Below are positions 46,100-57,761 of a DNA stretch of 64,000 nucleotides, piece after piece. Location of the stretch: assembly GCA_002794785.1 (NCBI GenBank), contig NBBA01000004.1, forward strand, positions 434,001 through 498,000. Reading direction: 5' to 3'. This DNA is from Coniferiporia sulphurascens. Its lineage: Eukaryota > Basidiomycota > Agaricomycetes > Hymenochaetales > Hymenochaetaceae. The translations under genes were made by a program, and so were the position numbers. The first letter of the stretch is position 1. Each line of letters opens with the position of its first letter. The notes beneath the pieces were generated by a model. It did not search any database. It was not told where the DNA came from and was given only the letters and a program-made list of their open reading frames with translations.

Positions 46100-46950
46100 A
46101 GCTCACTAATAACTCACTTTATGGGTGTTTAAACCGGTTCATACTATGCATTGGATACATGTCCTTTTTCGTTGTTGACCTCAGTCAAGTGAGGCAACGA
46201 ATCACATACACAACCGACCAAATCCTACACAGAGTGATACAATTTCCAAGCTTTGTATATGCCTGAAACAATATGATGACCTGTTGAAGCCACCATAGTT
46301 TGCTTCCTTTCAGGCGCTGCAGTTCCATCGGAGGTCTAAGCATATCAAGGTATCGGTGCCAGGGAGTCGATATCACCACTCGTACTTCTACATTCTTTCT
46401 AAGCCTTGAGAACCATCTCTAACTTGGGCAACAGCTCGAAGCGTACGACGCTCTTGCGAGTTCTGAGCAAATGCCAGTACTAGTGGTCCCCACTTTAGAT
46501 TTGGCCACCCGTTTCGCTCTCCGTTGGTCCCACAGGTCCAGTCTCCCTCATTCCGACCTCTCCAAGCGAGGGTCCTCCGCTTGTAAACGAGAACTTGATC
46601 CTGATTTCTGACTAGTGGAAAACAAGACACGGTTCATAATTCCAATTTCCAACTACCAGCTTCCGGTGGACATTGGTTAAGGGGATGCGACCGGGGTTGC
46701 TGGGTCCAGCCTGCTCCAGGTGGTGTGGAACTTCTAGGAATCAAAGATACGAGAAAGTTCCCCCGGTTTTTCGTTGTAGCATTAGTGGCTGTGACGCTTC
46801 AGGAATCAGGTCCGTAAAGAGCGGTAGAGGTATCTGAAGCTTATGTAAGCATGACAAACCTGGAGCGGTTCCGGAATATGTGCCGACACATTTCGAAAAC
46901 CGCCTGCAGTGCTATCTCGAAATACACTCAGCGAAGCTGCGCTCTAGGAG
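46100..46950 (-). pseudogene. Metacaspase relic B (3' exons only)
   Basis: Homologous at DNA level to 48340-49745 of the intact gene. The Cys exon is recognisable after a ctgcag acceptor but reads AVFEMCRH instead of AIFDMCHS, so the catalytic His-Ser context is lost. The flanking intron (gtagcattagtggctgtgacgcttc... versus gtagcatttgtagtgcttc) and part of the long disordered exon (cttgcgagttctgagc near 46455, cgcttgtaaacgagaac near 46580) also match. Many indels; large parts of the long exon are deleted. No 5' part remains; its place is taken by repeat copy 3. Confidence 0.7.
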
Positions 46951-47039
46951 GGAACCATCTACGAGAGCTCTTTTTTTCCATCTCCTTTACAATTGAAACT
47001 TGACGCATTTAATTGGTTTGTGTTTGGTAAGTGCTGTAG

Positions 47040-47935
47040 CCAAATCAAACTTCTGGCCACACTAGCCTGAGATTGAGGTGCATAAATGCGTAATAGATAT
47101 TTGAACATAGGGACTACATGGAGGTGCATATGCGGACAGGAGTTATATATATGTGTATGTGCGAGTACGAGTGCGGTTGCGAATGAAAACGTGGGTACGA
47201 ATGCGGATGCGGATGTGATGAATGTATGCGTGACAAAAAACAATAAAAGAACAATATACTACGGAGGTACGGTCGATGAGCAAAAACAAGTGGGTGTATA
47301 ATAATCAAACGATATGCAAGGCGGCCGGAGCACGAAGGGTGAGCGAAGGGGTATCGAAATCCTAATCCGAATTTGGGTTAAGACCAACGCAAGAAACAGT
47401 TATAACAGACACAGCGAGTTGAAAAAAGGGGGAATAATCAAACTAAGGAATAAGAAAAACACGTTCCGGAATTTTGCGCGGTGAAACAAAAGGGTATAAG
47501 TGCTCGGACGAGCCCGAAGTGACAAAACCTCGAACGAGCGGATGCAAAGGGGTAATAGGGGTACAAGACCCAGACCACACGTCAAAAAACAAGCGAACTT
47601 TCGAAAAAATCGAAGTCGGAAGATCGAAATTGGAAATTGAGAATCGAAATCAAGGAGGTAAAGGGCAACGTAAATCCATCTTAGATAAAAGAAGGCGAGG
47701 CGAAGATCACGAAGGGAAGGGGGAGGAAGGGAAGCGTCAGACGTATGCGGGAATGTGCGTAAAAGATACAGCGAGAGGACAGAGGCGGTTACTCTTCAGC
47801 ACCGGTGCAGATGTCCGCACTTTCGCGGTCGTGAAGCAAGGAGCTGCATTTCATATCTGCGGGTTTTCACGGGTTGAAGTGTTCCAGGCTCAAGTCCTGT
47901 ATGATAAAAGCAACGGACGTCGATCAGAGTGATTG
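47040..47935 (-). repeat. Dispersed repeat, truncated copy 3
   Basis: Matches an internal part of copy 2, from the region of tatgcgtgac (near 44968 in copy 2) to gttccaggc.c..tcctgt.gataaaag in the tRNA-like block (47884-47907). Divergence is higher than between copies 1 and 2. It abuts the 3' end of the intact metacaspase. Confidence 0.75.
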
Positions 47936-50568
47936 TACGGGAATTCGAGCAGCAACTTACAATCCTTCTCTCGGTACCGATCTGTAAGGGGGAAGGCCCC
48001 AATTTTAGCCTTTTTTTGAGTGTAGTTGGTAAGAATACACACCACAGCCTCCTGCAATGGACCACCCTTCGCGCGCTCAGCCGCCTCCATTAAGGTATTC
48101 AAGATGTCCTGTGAGACATCATCGCCTGACTTACGTGCGCGCGATTGTGTCCGCTGTGTTCTCTTTGAAGGATCCTTCTTGTTTCGCTTACTCTCCTCAA
48201 TATACTCCCGAATGTCGCCCGAGACGCTATTCAACCAAATCCTGCAGCAATCCGAAATCAGCACACACCCATCTGAGGCAACAAATTATGTTGGAACCCA
48301 CTTGATAGATAACATCAACGATTTATATGTCGGGTGTGCGTCCTTTTCTGTTGACAATCCTAGTCAGTAGAGGTAGCATAACAAGCACACAAACAGCCAC
48401 CTACCCAAAATCTTTACTAGAGCCTGCACGTTTCAGAACCGGACAATTATCAGCACTCTACATGCGCCTCGATAAGAACGCACAAACGCACAGAGGTCAT
48501 AGTCTCCCCCTGCGAGTCTTCATACGCCAACTGCTCGTCTCTGGCAGCTCCAACCGATATCTAGACGCACTCAATGCTGTTAGCGCCGCTTTTGTTAGTA
48601 GCAAATCGAAGGCAGGGCTCACCACTTGCCCGTGGTCCAAACTTGCAGGGCGTGAGTTCTGGCAAATGCAGTTCTTTGATGCGCGGGGACCAGCTAACGA
48701 GTCGGGCGACAAGCACCGCCGGAATTCGAACGACTCCATTGATGTGGGTGAGTTCATCTCCGGTCCCTCTGTGATCGAGCTAAGCCCGGTTTGCGGAGGC
48801 GTTGACTGCCGCCTAGATGGCATCAGCGGCGTGATAGAAGCCTGTGAGGTGGTCGATGAGCGTGACTGTGGAGGCGCATCGCCGGCCCTCTTCACTGTCT
48901 GTACATCGCACACCCCGGTCGTTAAGCTCCTTTTGGGGCTGCCAGGGAGCCATTTCCGCTGGAGCAGCGAGAAGCACAGGCAGCTAGCGAAGAGACCACA
49001 CCCGGCGCTGTGGGTATAAGGAGAGGGGTCGGAGAGCCTGCGCCTGTTGCTAGTGCCTTCCAAAACACGACCAATAGAATCTCCGGTAGATGCGCGCGGT
49101 ATAGAGGTTTGCGTGAAAGATCTTGGTGGCGCGAATCCAGGAGGCCTACGTTCGCCGGCGTCACGTTCGCTCTGAGATCCACCACATTTGCTACACTTGC
49201 TGACGCCTGAGGACGCTGTCGCGCCGTCGCCAGTCTGGGAACCACCGCTTCCACTTCGCACTTTAGAGCTCGTCTCCGATATGAGCGAGAGCTCGGACCG
49301 CATGGTGCTCTTGCGAGCCTTGAGCGAGTACCGGCGCTTTCCTTTTTTGGCTTGGCCATCCACTGAGCTCTCGGGTAGTTCCCTAAGCACGATTTTCTCC
49401 TTTTCTACCTCCTGATGAGACAGGCGCTTGCAGACACGAACTGATCCCTGACGAATGGGTATCTTCAATCCACGCTTGAAGCTTGCCTGTGCATCGGTAC
49501 GGGGGGCGCTAGGCCCAGCTTGTGATGCAGACCCTTTTCCTGGGGAGTAAAAAGTGAGTCAAGTAGCAGGAAAGCCGGGAAAAGATTATAGCGCACGAGA
49601 ATTTCCCCCCAAATCTTCCTTGTAGCATTTGTAGTGCTTCAGGTCTTTTAAAAATGGCAGTCAGGCAAAATGGCTCATTAATGCTTATGTCAGCACGACT
49701 AACCCAAAGCGGTACCAGAATGGCACATGTCGAAAATCGCCTGGATAAAACGGTAAGCTCTTGTGCAATCTCTACATGTTTGGTAATCGACTCACAATGA
49801 GCTGCGCCCCGACGGGAAGCTTCTTCACGAGGATTTCGTTCATCTCCTGCACAGTCGAAGCACTTAATCGGTCATATCGTTGAATTCGGCGGTCATTCCA
49901 CTCACGTTGTCGATAATCCACGTGTCCTTGTCCCCAGTTGCGTCGCATGGGATGATGGCTAGGGAATGTGAGCTTTACATGGCTGAGGGAAGGAGGTGAA
50001 CTTGACAAACCTTCGTCCATACCATCGTCCTCAGACTTGTCGTCGGCGGCGCACGGCGTCTGGTCCCCGTGTCCGGAGACTAGGTAATGAAACCGTGTCA
50101 ATCATGCAATAACGCGTCCGATGATCCACTCACAATGAAAGAAAAGTTGATCACCGGCCTTCGTGCCCGACACCAACTCGTTCATTGCTTGGATCTAGAA
50201 ACGTTATTAGCAGCTGAAAAGGGCATGCAGATTTCCAGCGCACGCACGATGTTTTCTCTGGTCGGTGCGTTAGCAGGCTTGTTGTCATCAATAAGGACGG
50301 TAATATCAGATTCCTTGTAGTGGTATTTGTCTAGAAAGTGGCATGGAAACTTGTAAGGAAAGAACGCCGAAGAGACCTGTCGGCAGCACTCACCCATGAG
50401 CAGGCCCTTCATCTTAAGCACGTCTTTATGCGTGGCATAGAGACGGTGGTAGTGTACGTTGCCTATGTACTCTGCTCCGATGAGTAAGGCCCTGTGTTTG
50501 CGCTGTTGCCCCGACAGCAACGAACGTGGGCCCCTCGCACGAAAAGAAGGTTTCTTCAAGTTTCCCAT
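47890..50568 (-). CDS. Metacaspase (peptidase C14 family), intact copy
   Basis: Exons supported by frame and family: complement(50394..50568, 50248..50330, 50134..50194, 50011..50079, 49906..49958, 49796..49846, 49704..49740, 48623..49539, 48484..48560, 47890..48241); the last two borders are tentative. Signatures in order: RKHRALLIGAEYIGN, YHYKESDITVLIDD, then FFHFSGHGDQ with catalytic His at 50069-50071, DGMDEAIIPCDA, IIDNEMNEILVKKLPVGAQL, and AIFDMCHSGTAL with catalytic Cys at 49723-49725. A roughly 300-residue basic/Ser-rich insert follows, then HGQVISVGAARDEQLAYEDS, the substrate-pocket strand. Metacaspases cleave after Arg/Lys and act in stress and cell death. A 5' leader exon ending at 50694 (gtgagt) is likely, with the ATG first in the next exon. 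The last codons run into repeat copy 3, so the C-terminus may be an insertion product. Confidence 0.82.
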
Positions 50569-52483
50569 ACCTGTTGACACAAAAACGTCAGTTGTTACTT
50601 ATGAGCAGTGAATGAGGAGCAGCAATGGATATCGACACGCTGTTCTATCTAGACGTATTATTCTTATTGACTTAGCCCAAAGCAAGCACTCACCGATGGT
50701 CTGTAAATAGCAAATGGACGTCTGCTCGTAGCGTCAACAAGAGACCGTATCCTTCGATGCGGTTGCTGCTACGGTTGTCGCGTAACTGTGTATGATGGAC
50801 GTTGACGATGGCAAATGCTCGAGAATAATGCTAGACCAGTCTACAGACAACGGGAGTTGGGGACAAGCTTAAGGGGGAATCCCCGCTGGATAGTGAGGTC
50901 GGGTTTTGTAGCCATCGGAACAGCACTGCCCATCACTCTCTCAGTGGTGGCGGGAAACGCGACCCTGACGCCCTGAATACGGTGCGGCACCGGGCCTTGA
51001 ATACGTAATTAGTAATTAAAAGATTCCGGTTTTCCGCCTTTTCAGAACAACAACACCAGCCTGACGGGCTGAGCTTGCGCACGGTAACTAAACTTCAAGG
51101 CTGATTTCTGGTCAAGATACCTTTTTATTTATTTATTTTATATAAATCAGTTCCTGTGCCAATAAAAGAAAGATGCTGGGTAGGGTGAGGGTCACGAGTG
51201 AGAAGTACTATACAAAACGGCATGCTAATATGATCCCTAGTAGTACAGCAATACACGGGCCCCACATCCTGTACATGTTCAGTTCCAACCGCCTACTCTT
51301 GACGCTTTGTCCATTGGAAGCTTCCTCACATCTCTGAGTACTGCTCAATTGCCAATAAAGCGTGGGCGATTTCCACTTTCGTACAGCAGGTCCGAAAGCA
51401 GAACAGAGCCTGCCTCGACAAGCCGAGCGTTGCGCCGGTGAGCCACAAACCTGTGTTCGCTTGTGCAGCCCGAGCATGGCTCAGCAAGCGGCTTGATCTA
51501 CGTACATTAAGTGAAAATCTCGAGTGATAAGCAGCAGATCACGTCCGCTAATCACTATCGGCCGGACCCTCCCTCGCAGGCGAAAGAATCAGAGTTCCCG
51601 CCCTCAACGTGGACAGAACCAGCTTGTCGAGGGTCGTTTTTTCCAGGTTAATCTTATCTGCAGGCGCGCGCCTGTATCCAAGACGCCAGAGGCATCCCGT
51701 AACCACTTATTATCCGATTGTACACACACTCGTATGCCACGTGCGGTGGCAAATGTTGATACGGTACTCCCTGCTATTTTTTCGGTGAAGGATAGTGAGG
51801 CGTATTAGTATTCGATCAGTCACAGAAGAACTGCTGTATAGAAAAACAAGGAGGCGTGGGTGGGCCTGTGTTATGCTACACTGCAGGCATTGATATTCTC
51901 AACGCTGGGCTGTATTTGAAGCCCCTCATAGCAGTCAAGTCTACATCACAGCGCTCTGCGGACTGCCCATGCCACATGATCACGCGTGCTTGCATCAGGG
52001 ATGGGAACGAATCTTCCAATGGGGAATGCAGGAATGGAGGCTCTGTCGACCAATGCGCTCCTGGATTTTCGGTTTACATACATCAATTGAGTCCGATTTG
52101 ATACGAATTTGGACAGCATCGTCGTCGCAAAGTTACCGCGCAAGACTTGACGCACATGGTACAAGTGCAGTTGCATCTATCAATGGTACATTTTTCTTGT
52201 GTTTTGTTGCACTTTGCATCAAAGCTTGCAATGATAAAGTGCGGTTGATACCAGAAGCGATGGCCGTGTGCGATCGTCGTCACCGGGGCGATCATCTTAC
52301 ATAATGGTGATTTGAAGAAAATATACACAAACCAGGTATCTTTCTCACGGTCAATATTATACCTCCGCAACGACGAGGAGCAACAACTGGCTGCAGGTGC
52401 TTATGAAAAGTTGGACGACACCTTGGTTTGGTTTTTCATCCAACTCCCATAGTACGCTTACCGCCACCACCAACGAATACTAA
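50569..52483. other. Region between metacaspase and MINDY genes
   Basis: Contains the likely metacaspase leader exon (about 50695-50810 on the minus strand, donor at 50693) and its promoter. A minus-strand frame at 51208-51477 ends in a hydrophobic helix (GPCIAVLLGIILACRFV) after a basic segment and could be the last exon of a small tail-anchored protein, but I found no matching upstream exons. Nothing else is supported. Confidence 0.4.
51208..51477 (-). CDS. Possible last exon of a small tail-anchored protein
   Basis: Up to 89 codons; the C-terminal part reads SVKSRRLELNMYRMWGPCI and continues into a clear membrane helix right before the stop. The N-terminal part is Cys/Arg-rich and may not be coding. 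No family recognised and no support from a second copy. Confidence 0.2.
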   Translation of the reverse strand: MLGLHKRTQVCGSPAQRSACRGRLCSAFGPAVRKWKSPTLYWQLSSTQRCEEASNGQSVKSRRLELNMYRMWGPCIAVLLGIILACRFV

Positions 52484-54292
52484 ATGAACAATGGGGCGGA
52501 GGCCAGCGCATCCGAGTACGAGCCTGAAGCCGCAGCTGCGCCTCATCTGTCGGATTCCGGGCTCCAGGACGCAGAGAAAGACGCCGCTGCCTTATCGAGG
52601 GCGAGGGCTGAGAACGCTCAGGCCTTCCAAGCCTCACGCGAGGATGTCTGGTTCTTGAAGGAGATTACCTTCAACGGGCACTCGAAGAAGATTGTCACAC
52701 AGAATTACAACGGGTGCGCTAAAACAGACCGTGTATCCCTGGATTTGAATGGTACTTAATTTACTCGCGTGCAGGCCATGCTCGTTCATCGCGATATGTA
52801 AGCGCTTCGTATCTACACATCTACCCGTTGTACCGGCCGAGTCTGAGGCCTGTAAGGATATGTAGGCAATATCCTTATCCTCCGTGGCGATATCGAGATT
52901 CTCCCACCGGAACGCACCTCGGTGTCGTACGACTTCCTTGCGCCGCTCGTCGGAGGGTTCCTCCTGCACGTTTCGCCAGATGTCGACGTTTCTGCGGCGC
53001 TCACGATGATGCCGCTGACCCAAAGTATGTGCTTTTTGCCTCAGACATGTGTGGAACAGCCCACTGACTTACGCGATACACATAGAGGGCATGGACCTGA
53101 ACCCGTTGTTTACCTCTCCGACGGCGTTCAGACCAGCAGGTGATGACGGTGCGCTGAAGCTTTTCGAACAAGCACGCATCCAGCTCGTGCATGGATGGCT
53201 TGTGGACCCCGGGAGCGCAGAGTACACCGTCCTTTCCTCAACCGAGGACTACGACACATCGGTGAATCTGATCGTCGAGGCGGATATAGTAGCGAAAGGC
53301 CAATTTGTGGTGGATGAGAGCATCCCTGGACCAAGTTCGGCTGGTCCGTCAAGCATGCATGTGAGCGACCAATGGACGGCAGAAGATAGGAAGAAAGTTG
53401 AAGACGGTAAATGAGTCTTCTGCATGAGAATACCTCCATCGATTTAATCTTGCGTGGGCAGCTCTCGTCGTTCGCAATTTCCTTGACTCTAGCAGCTCTC
53501 AATTGACGTACCACGGTATTTGCTAACCGCATCGATGTTATTGCAGTTGCTAAAATGCTTCTCCAGGGCTATTTACCCTCGCTTCAACGATCCAGCCCGG
53601 TTCTCTCGTCGCTCTCTTCCGAAACTCCCACCTCTCTGTGCTTTACCGCCGCGCAGATGAAGACGCCACACTTTATAATCTCGTTACGGACTACGTATTC
53701 TACAACGAGCCTTCGGTTGTGTGGGAACGGCTCGACGATGTCGATGGTGGTGCAACGACGTTTGTGGATGCTGTATTTCGGCGATCGAGTCCAGCCGGAG
53801 GCGACTTCGCAGGTTACACGGCAGAGAGTGCACTCGCCGCGTTAGATGCGGACGCAGGGCAGCACGCCCAGTTCGACCCTGCAGAGTGAGCTTCCCTTCT
53901 TCCCCTATCCTTCAATGTTGCAGCCCGAAGGACGCTCGTAAGCTGATAGATTAACGACATTTAGTCAAGAACTCGCTCGCCAGCTTCAAGCTGAAGAGGA
54001 TGCACGTGCGCAGGAGATGTATGCACGGCGTGAGCAGCAAAACGCCGAACGTCGCAGGCAGCAGCAGCAATATGACCCTCGCGATCCGAGATATGCTCAT
54101 TACGCCCAGCAGCAGCAGTATTACCAGCAACAGCAGCAGCAACAGCAAATGGACCCGCGTGATCCTCGGTACGCGCAATATGCACAAAATCCTGATGCGG
54201 GCCGTCCTTACCAACAACAATATACGCCTCCTCTGGGGCAACCTGCACAACCAGTAAAGATGAAAAGGAAGCAGTCTTGCATAGTAATGTGA
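52484..54292 (+). CDS. MINDY-family deubiquitinase with CaaX tail
   Basis: Model join(52484..52713,52775..52797,52866..53024,53086..53406,53462..53515,53567..53885,53965..54292), 477 residues, all phases consistent. It is a MINDY (FAM63/DUF544) cysteine protease that trims K48-linked ubiquitin chains. Signatures: DVWFLKEITFNGHSKKIVTQ, then NGPCSFIAICNILILRGDIE with the catalytic Cys at 52779-52781 (exon of only 23 nt), KGMDLNPLFTSP, QLVHGWLVDP, SSSQLTYHGLFTLASTIQPG, and VALFRNSHLSVLYRR with the catalytic His at 53629-53631. The C-terminal 110 residues are Gln-rich with two DPRDPRYA repeats and polyQ runs encoded by CAG/CAA, presumably disordered, and end KRKQSCIVM, a CaaX box with a basic stretch before it. 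Animal MINDY-1/2 also end in CaaX motifs, so membrane attachment is probably conserved. Confidence 0.9.
54091..54150 (+). repeat. CAG/CAA (polyglutamine) tract and DPRDPRYA repeat in the MINDY gene
   Basis: Two coding copies of gaccc.cg.gatcc.cg.tat (DPRDPRY, about 54074-54094 and 54149-54170) flank a Gln-rich run of mixed cag and caa codons. Mixed codons indicate an old, selected tract rather than a fresh expansion. Confidence 0.75.
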
Positions 54293-54558
54293 ATGATGCA
54301 AGGCTGAGTGCGCATTGTATACCACCTCATCTCTGGATGCTCACTTGTTTACAACATCTATCAATTTGTAAATTATGTCCGCTATTGTACACGGCTTGAA
54401 TGAAGTTAATTCTCGACAAACGCGAGACTCGGACTGAGAAGAAAAAAGCGGAGCGTTTTTACATTTTTCGGACATACACAAAGGCCGATACCGACTATAA
54501 TCTATACAGAAAAACGTTTCCTCTTATACCCAATTTCCCCCTAAAAATAAGCAGTCGT

Positions 54559-57522
54559 CTACTTCGCCGCCGCCGGCTCCTCTAACAGTGCAGACCTTCC
54601 ACCGAGCATCTCGACCATCGGCATGAGCTTCTCCCACCAGGTGTTCTTCCCGCGGCGGTTCTTCATATCCGCGTGTTCGACCATCGCCTGTACGGGCGTG
54701 AACTCCACGCGCGAGCCTTGGATCGTGATCACCGCTGCGCTCCCTTCCGGCGCGCGCCGCTTGAGCTCGGGCCCCGGAAGCTCGGTGATCTTCTCGTAGT
54801 TCCGCTCGAGGAACGCCATGCACTTCAGCGAGAGGCGTACCGCGCGCGCGCGGTCCATCGGCGAGGGAATCCCACCCTGCAACGTGTGCCCGAGCGAAGC
54901 CGAGCGCGAGTCAAACAGCGGTGCGCCCTCTTCCTGCAGCATCTTCTGGATAAAGTCTGTGGTAAACACGCTCGAAGATGCCTCGTTTCTAGAAAACGCG
55001 GGTAAATAAAATGTTTGACATAAATTTGGTGTTCGAAAGAGAACAGACCTCAAAATGAGTCGGCCCTCGCTCTTTCCTTTGACGTCTAGACTGTAGCGAA
55101 GTTTCAGGAACTCGACGTCCTTCTGCAGTCTTTCTAACGTGATGCCGACTTCGGGGGTATAAAAGCAGACTGCTCCAACCTGTTTGTGTTGTATTCTATT
55201 AGGTCAAAAACTCATGTCGAACAATCCAGGGCTCACCGCCAAGGCCCCTAACGTAGCAATGTAACCGCATTTTCCGCCTTGCGTCTCAACGACGAAGACG
55301 CGATTACGGCTTGCAGACGCACTTTGCTTGATCGCATCGCACGCGTCTACAAGCGCGTTCAGACTTGTATCGCTGCCGAGACTAAACTCCGTGACAGGGA
55401 CGTTGTTTGAGATCGTCGCAGGGAGGTGAACCATCGGAATGTGGAACGAGGGATAGTGCTGTCGTGCGTTGTCAAGGATCTGAAGTGCCCTGAATGCCTC
55501 AAAGCCGCCGATCAAGAAGAACGCGTCGAAACGATATTTCTGAAATTGAGCGGCAACTGCGCCGAGATCAACGTCCGGAAGCGTACGGTTCGTGCCAAGC
55601 TCGGACCCGCCCCGTGTCATCCAATTATCAACGCGCAGCCAGGAGAGCTCGTCAATGTTGTCGTCGAGGAGCCCGCGGATACCGTTAAATACGGCGAGGG
55701 GTGTGTGCCCACGACGCAAGCAATAGCGTACCGCTGCACGCGTAGCAGCGTTCATACCGCCGGCAGGGGCACCCATACTATTTCCAGTATTAGTGTGACA
55801 TTGCATACAAGAGGATCATTGCATACTGGACAATCGCCACGCGCATTCTCTGGACAATATCGTCAGCTACTATACAAGTACAAGGGAAAGGCGTAGGATA
55901 CGTACCTTGTTTATAGGGACCTTTTTAGTTGGGTCCAGGGCGGAGACAGCAATAAAGCCATCCAAGCTCTCCCGAAACTCAGGATCACGGTAAGACATTG
56001 CTTCATCGAACTTTTTCTCACTAATGGCCTTTGCGACGCTACGGGTCTGCCGCAAATAGTTAAATAATGGTTCTTAATAAGGGTCAGAAACACTTACCTG
56101 CGCGACGGCGTCAACCAGCGGAATACGGTGTATTTTGTTCTCGCGAATACCAATCATGTACGAAGGTGTCTCAGGAGTCGCCTCTAACAATGCAGAAACG
56201 GCTTCTACACCTTGCATTGTCGGCTGCCTATTCGTTAGATGGAGTCACGAATTTTTCAGACGAGCGTACCAATATGCGATCGAAAGCACAAGGCCGCCCA
56301 CCACGTTGAGTGTGTCCCAAACACGTTACACGGGTATCCAATCCAAGTCGATCAGTGAGGACCTGTTTAACATATTCCGCGCGAATGGGATTGAGCTCAG
56401 AGTCAATTGCACCTTCTGCGACAATAACAATGGTCTTGCGCTTTCCGACCTCTCGGTGCTAGATAAAATAGATAAAATAGTGCCGGAGTCGAATTATTAA
56501 TTGTTTTTGTTTACCTTCTGGATGTTTTCGCACATTTCGTCCTCCCAAGGGTTTGTCTGTGGCGGGCGCTCGGGGATGAATATGAAATCTGCACCTGCGC
56601 TAATGCCGGCCATCAGGGCCAGCCAGCCACAGTGGCGACCCATAACCTCGATAACGAAGGCACGCGAGTGCGAGAACGCGGTCGAGTTGATGTTGTCGAT
56701 AGACTCGCAAATACGATGAAGGGCTGTCGGTGCACCGATGGTAAGGTCCGTCATGGACATGTCATTGTCGATTGAGCCGACAAGGCCAACGATTTTCAGG
56801 TGCGCGTAGTTCGTCACCTGCTCCTCCGTAATCTGTCCCGAGGTACGCAGTTCGGCGATAAGGCTTGGCCATTCCGACCTGAAAAGGTCCGCACCGGTCA
56901 AGGAGCCATCACCACCGCATACAACCAGCGAGTCGATTCCCTCGATGATCAGGTTGTGGGCGGCAGCCAGGCGCCCTTCCCTTGTGCGGAAAGTAGCTGA
57001 ACGTGCAGTCCCGATTAACGTTCCTCCCTACGCGTGAGGATCAAATTACAATCTTTCCAAAAAATTGTTCATGGAAAGTACTGACCTCAGCGAACCAGGC
57101 GCGGACATCATCCCAACCGACGCGAATAATATAGCGACCTTTCAAGCTCCTGGCTCCATGGTGGTCTACAGCATCCCCTTCTCCTTCCTTTAACAACGCG
57201 CCGTCACCAAATCGGAGATTATTGACAAGCCTGTCATCTACGGGCCCATCGAGGTCGAGGGCAGAATTGTTCAGGTCGAGGTTGGCTTCGCGCCCCGGCG
57301 CGTTTACATTGCCACGGACGAGGCCCTCGTACCCCTCACGTACTACGTATACTTCGCACCCGCTAAAAAGGACTTGGTAAATCAAAATTAAATAGATCGA
57401 AACGGTGTGGCGTACTGAATGATTCCTGACTTCACGACTGCGCGTACGGCGGCATTCATGCCGGCGCTGTCGCCGCCCGATGTCAGCACGGCAATCTTGG
57501 GTTTGACCCTCGTCTTTGCCAT
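54559..57522 (-). CDS. PFK: 6-phosphofructokinase
   Basis: Multi-exon gene encoding a eukaryote-type PFK with two homologous halves, which phosphorylates fructose 6-phosphate with ATP, the committed step of glycolysis. First half: start [20 protein letters not shown] at 57522, ATP loop [15 protein letters not shown] (about 57455-57486), EGYEGLVRG near 57325, [12 protein letters not shown] near 56890-56925, [20 protein letters not shown] near 56740-56790 with the catalytic Asp, [11 protein letters not shown] near 56625-56660 binding the sugar phosphate, and a VQ-type GHTQRGG near 56300. Second (regulatory) half: [18 protein letters not shown] near 55740-55775, [19 protein letters not shown] near 55390, [16 protein letters not shown] near 55260, and [20 protein letters not shown] near 54860. 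It ends EEPAAAK. About eight introns interrupt it; I did not fix each border. Shares a 239 bp intergenic region with the divergent WLM protease gene. Confidence 0.93.
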
Positions 57523-57761
57523 CGTCAGTAAGGGTGGTGGTAGTATGGCAGAAAGCAGCGGATAACGGCCGCGTCCGTCGGCTTAATATTTGCGGTAGGA
57601 CCTGAGCCGCGGCCCAATTCGGACTATGCGGGCGCGGCGCGTCTCTCCGACACACGTTGGCCCTCTTTGGCTTTACTACCGATAGCTACCGTTAGAAGCC
57701 AGAACGCGTCAAGTCGGGACTGCTGCGACCGAACGCCCGCGCCGACGTCCGATAACCAACG
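57523..57761. promoter_or_regulatory. Bidirectional promoter region between PFK and WLM protease genes
   Basis: Only 239 bp separate the two start codons on opposite strands. No TATA-like element is evident near either start. The leader of each gene and the core promoters must overlap or abut here. Confidence 0.6.

Noticed and set aside
51946..52370. Cys-rich minus-strand frames upstream of MINDY as a small secreted protein
   Set aside because: No signal peptide at a start codon and frames are interrupted; the Cys clustering is likely chance.
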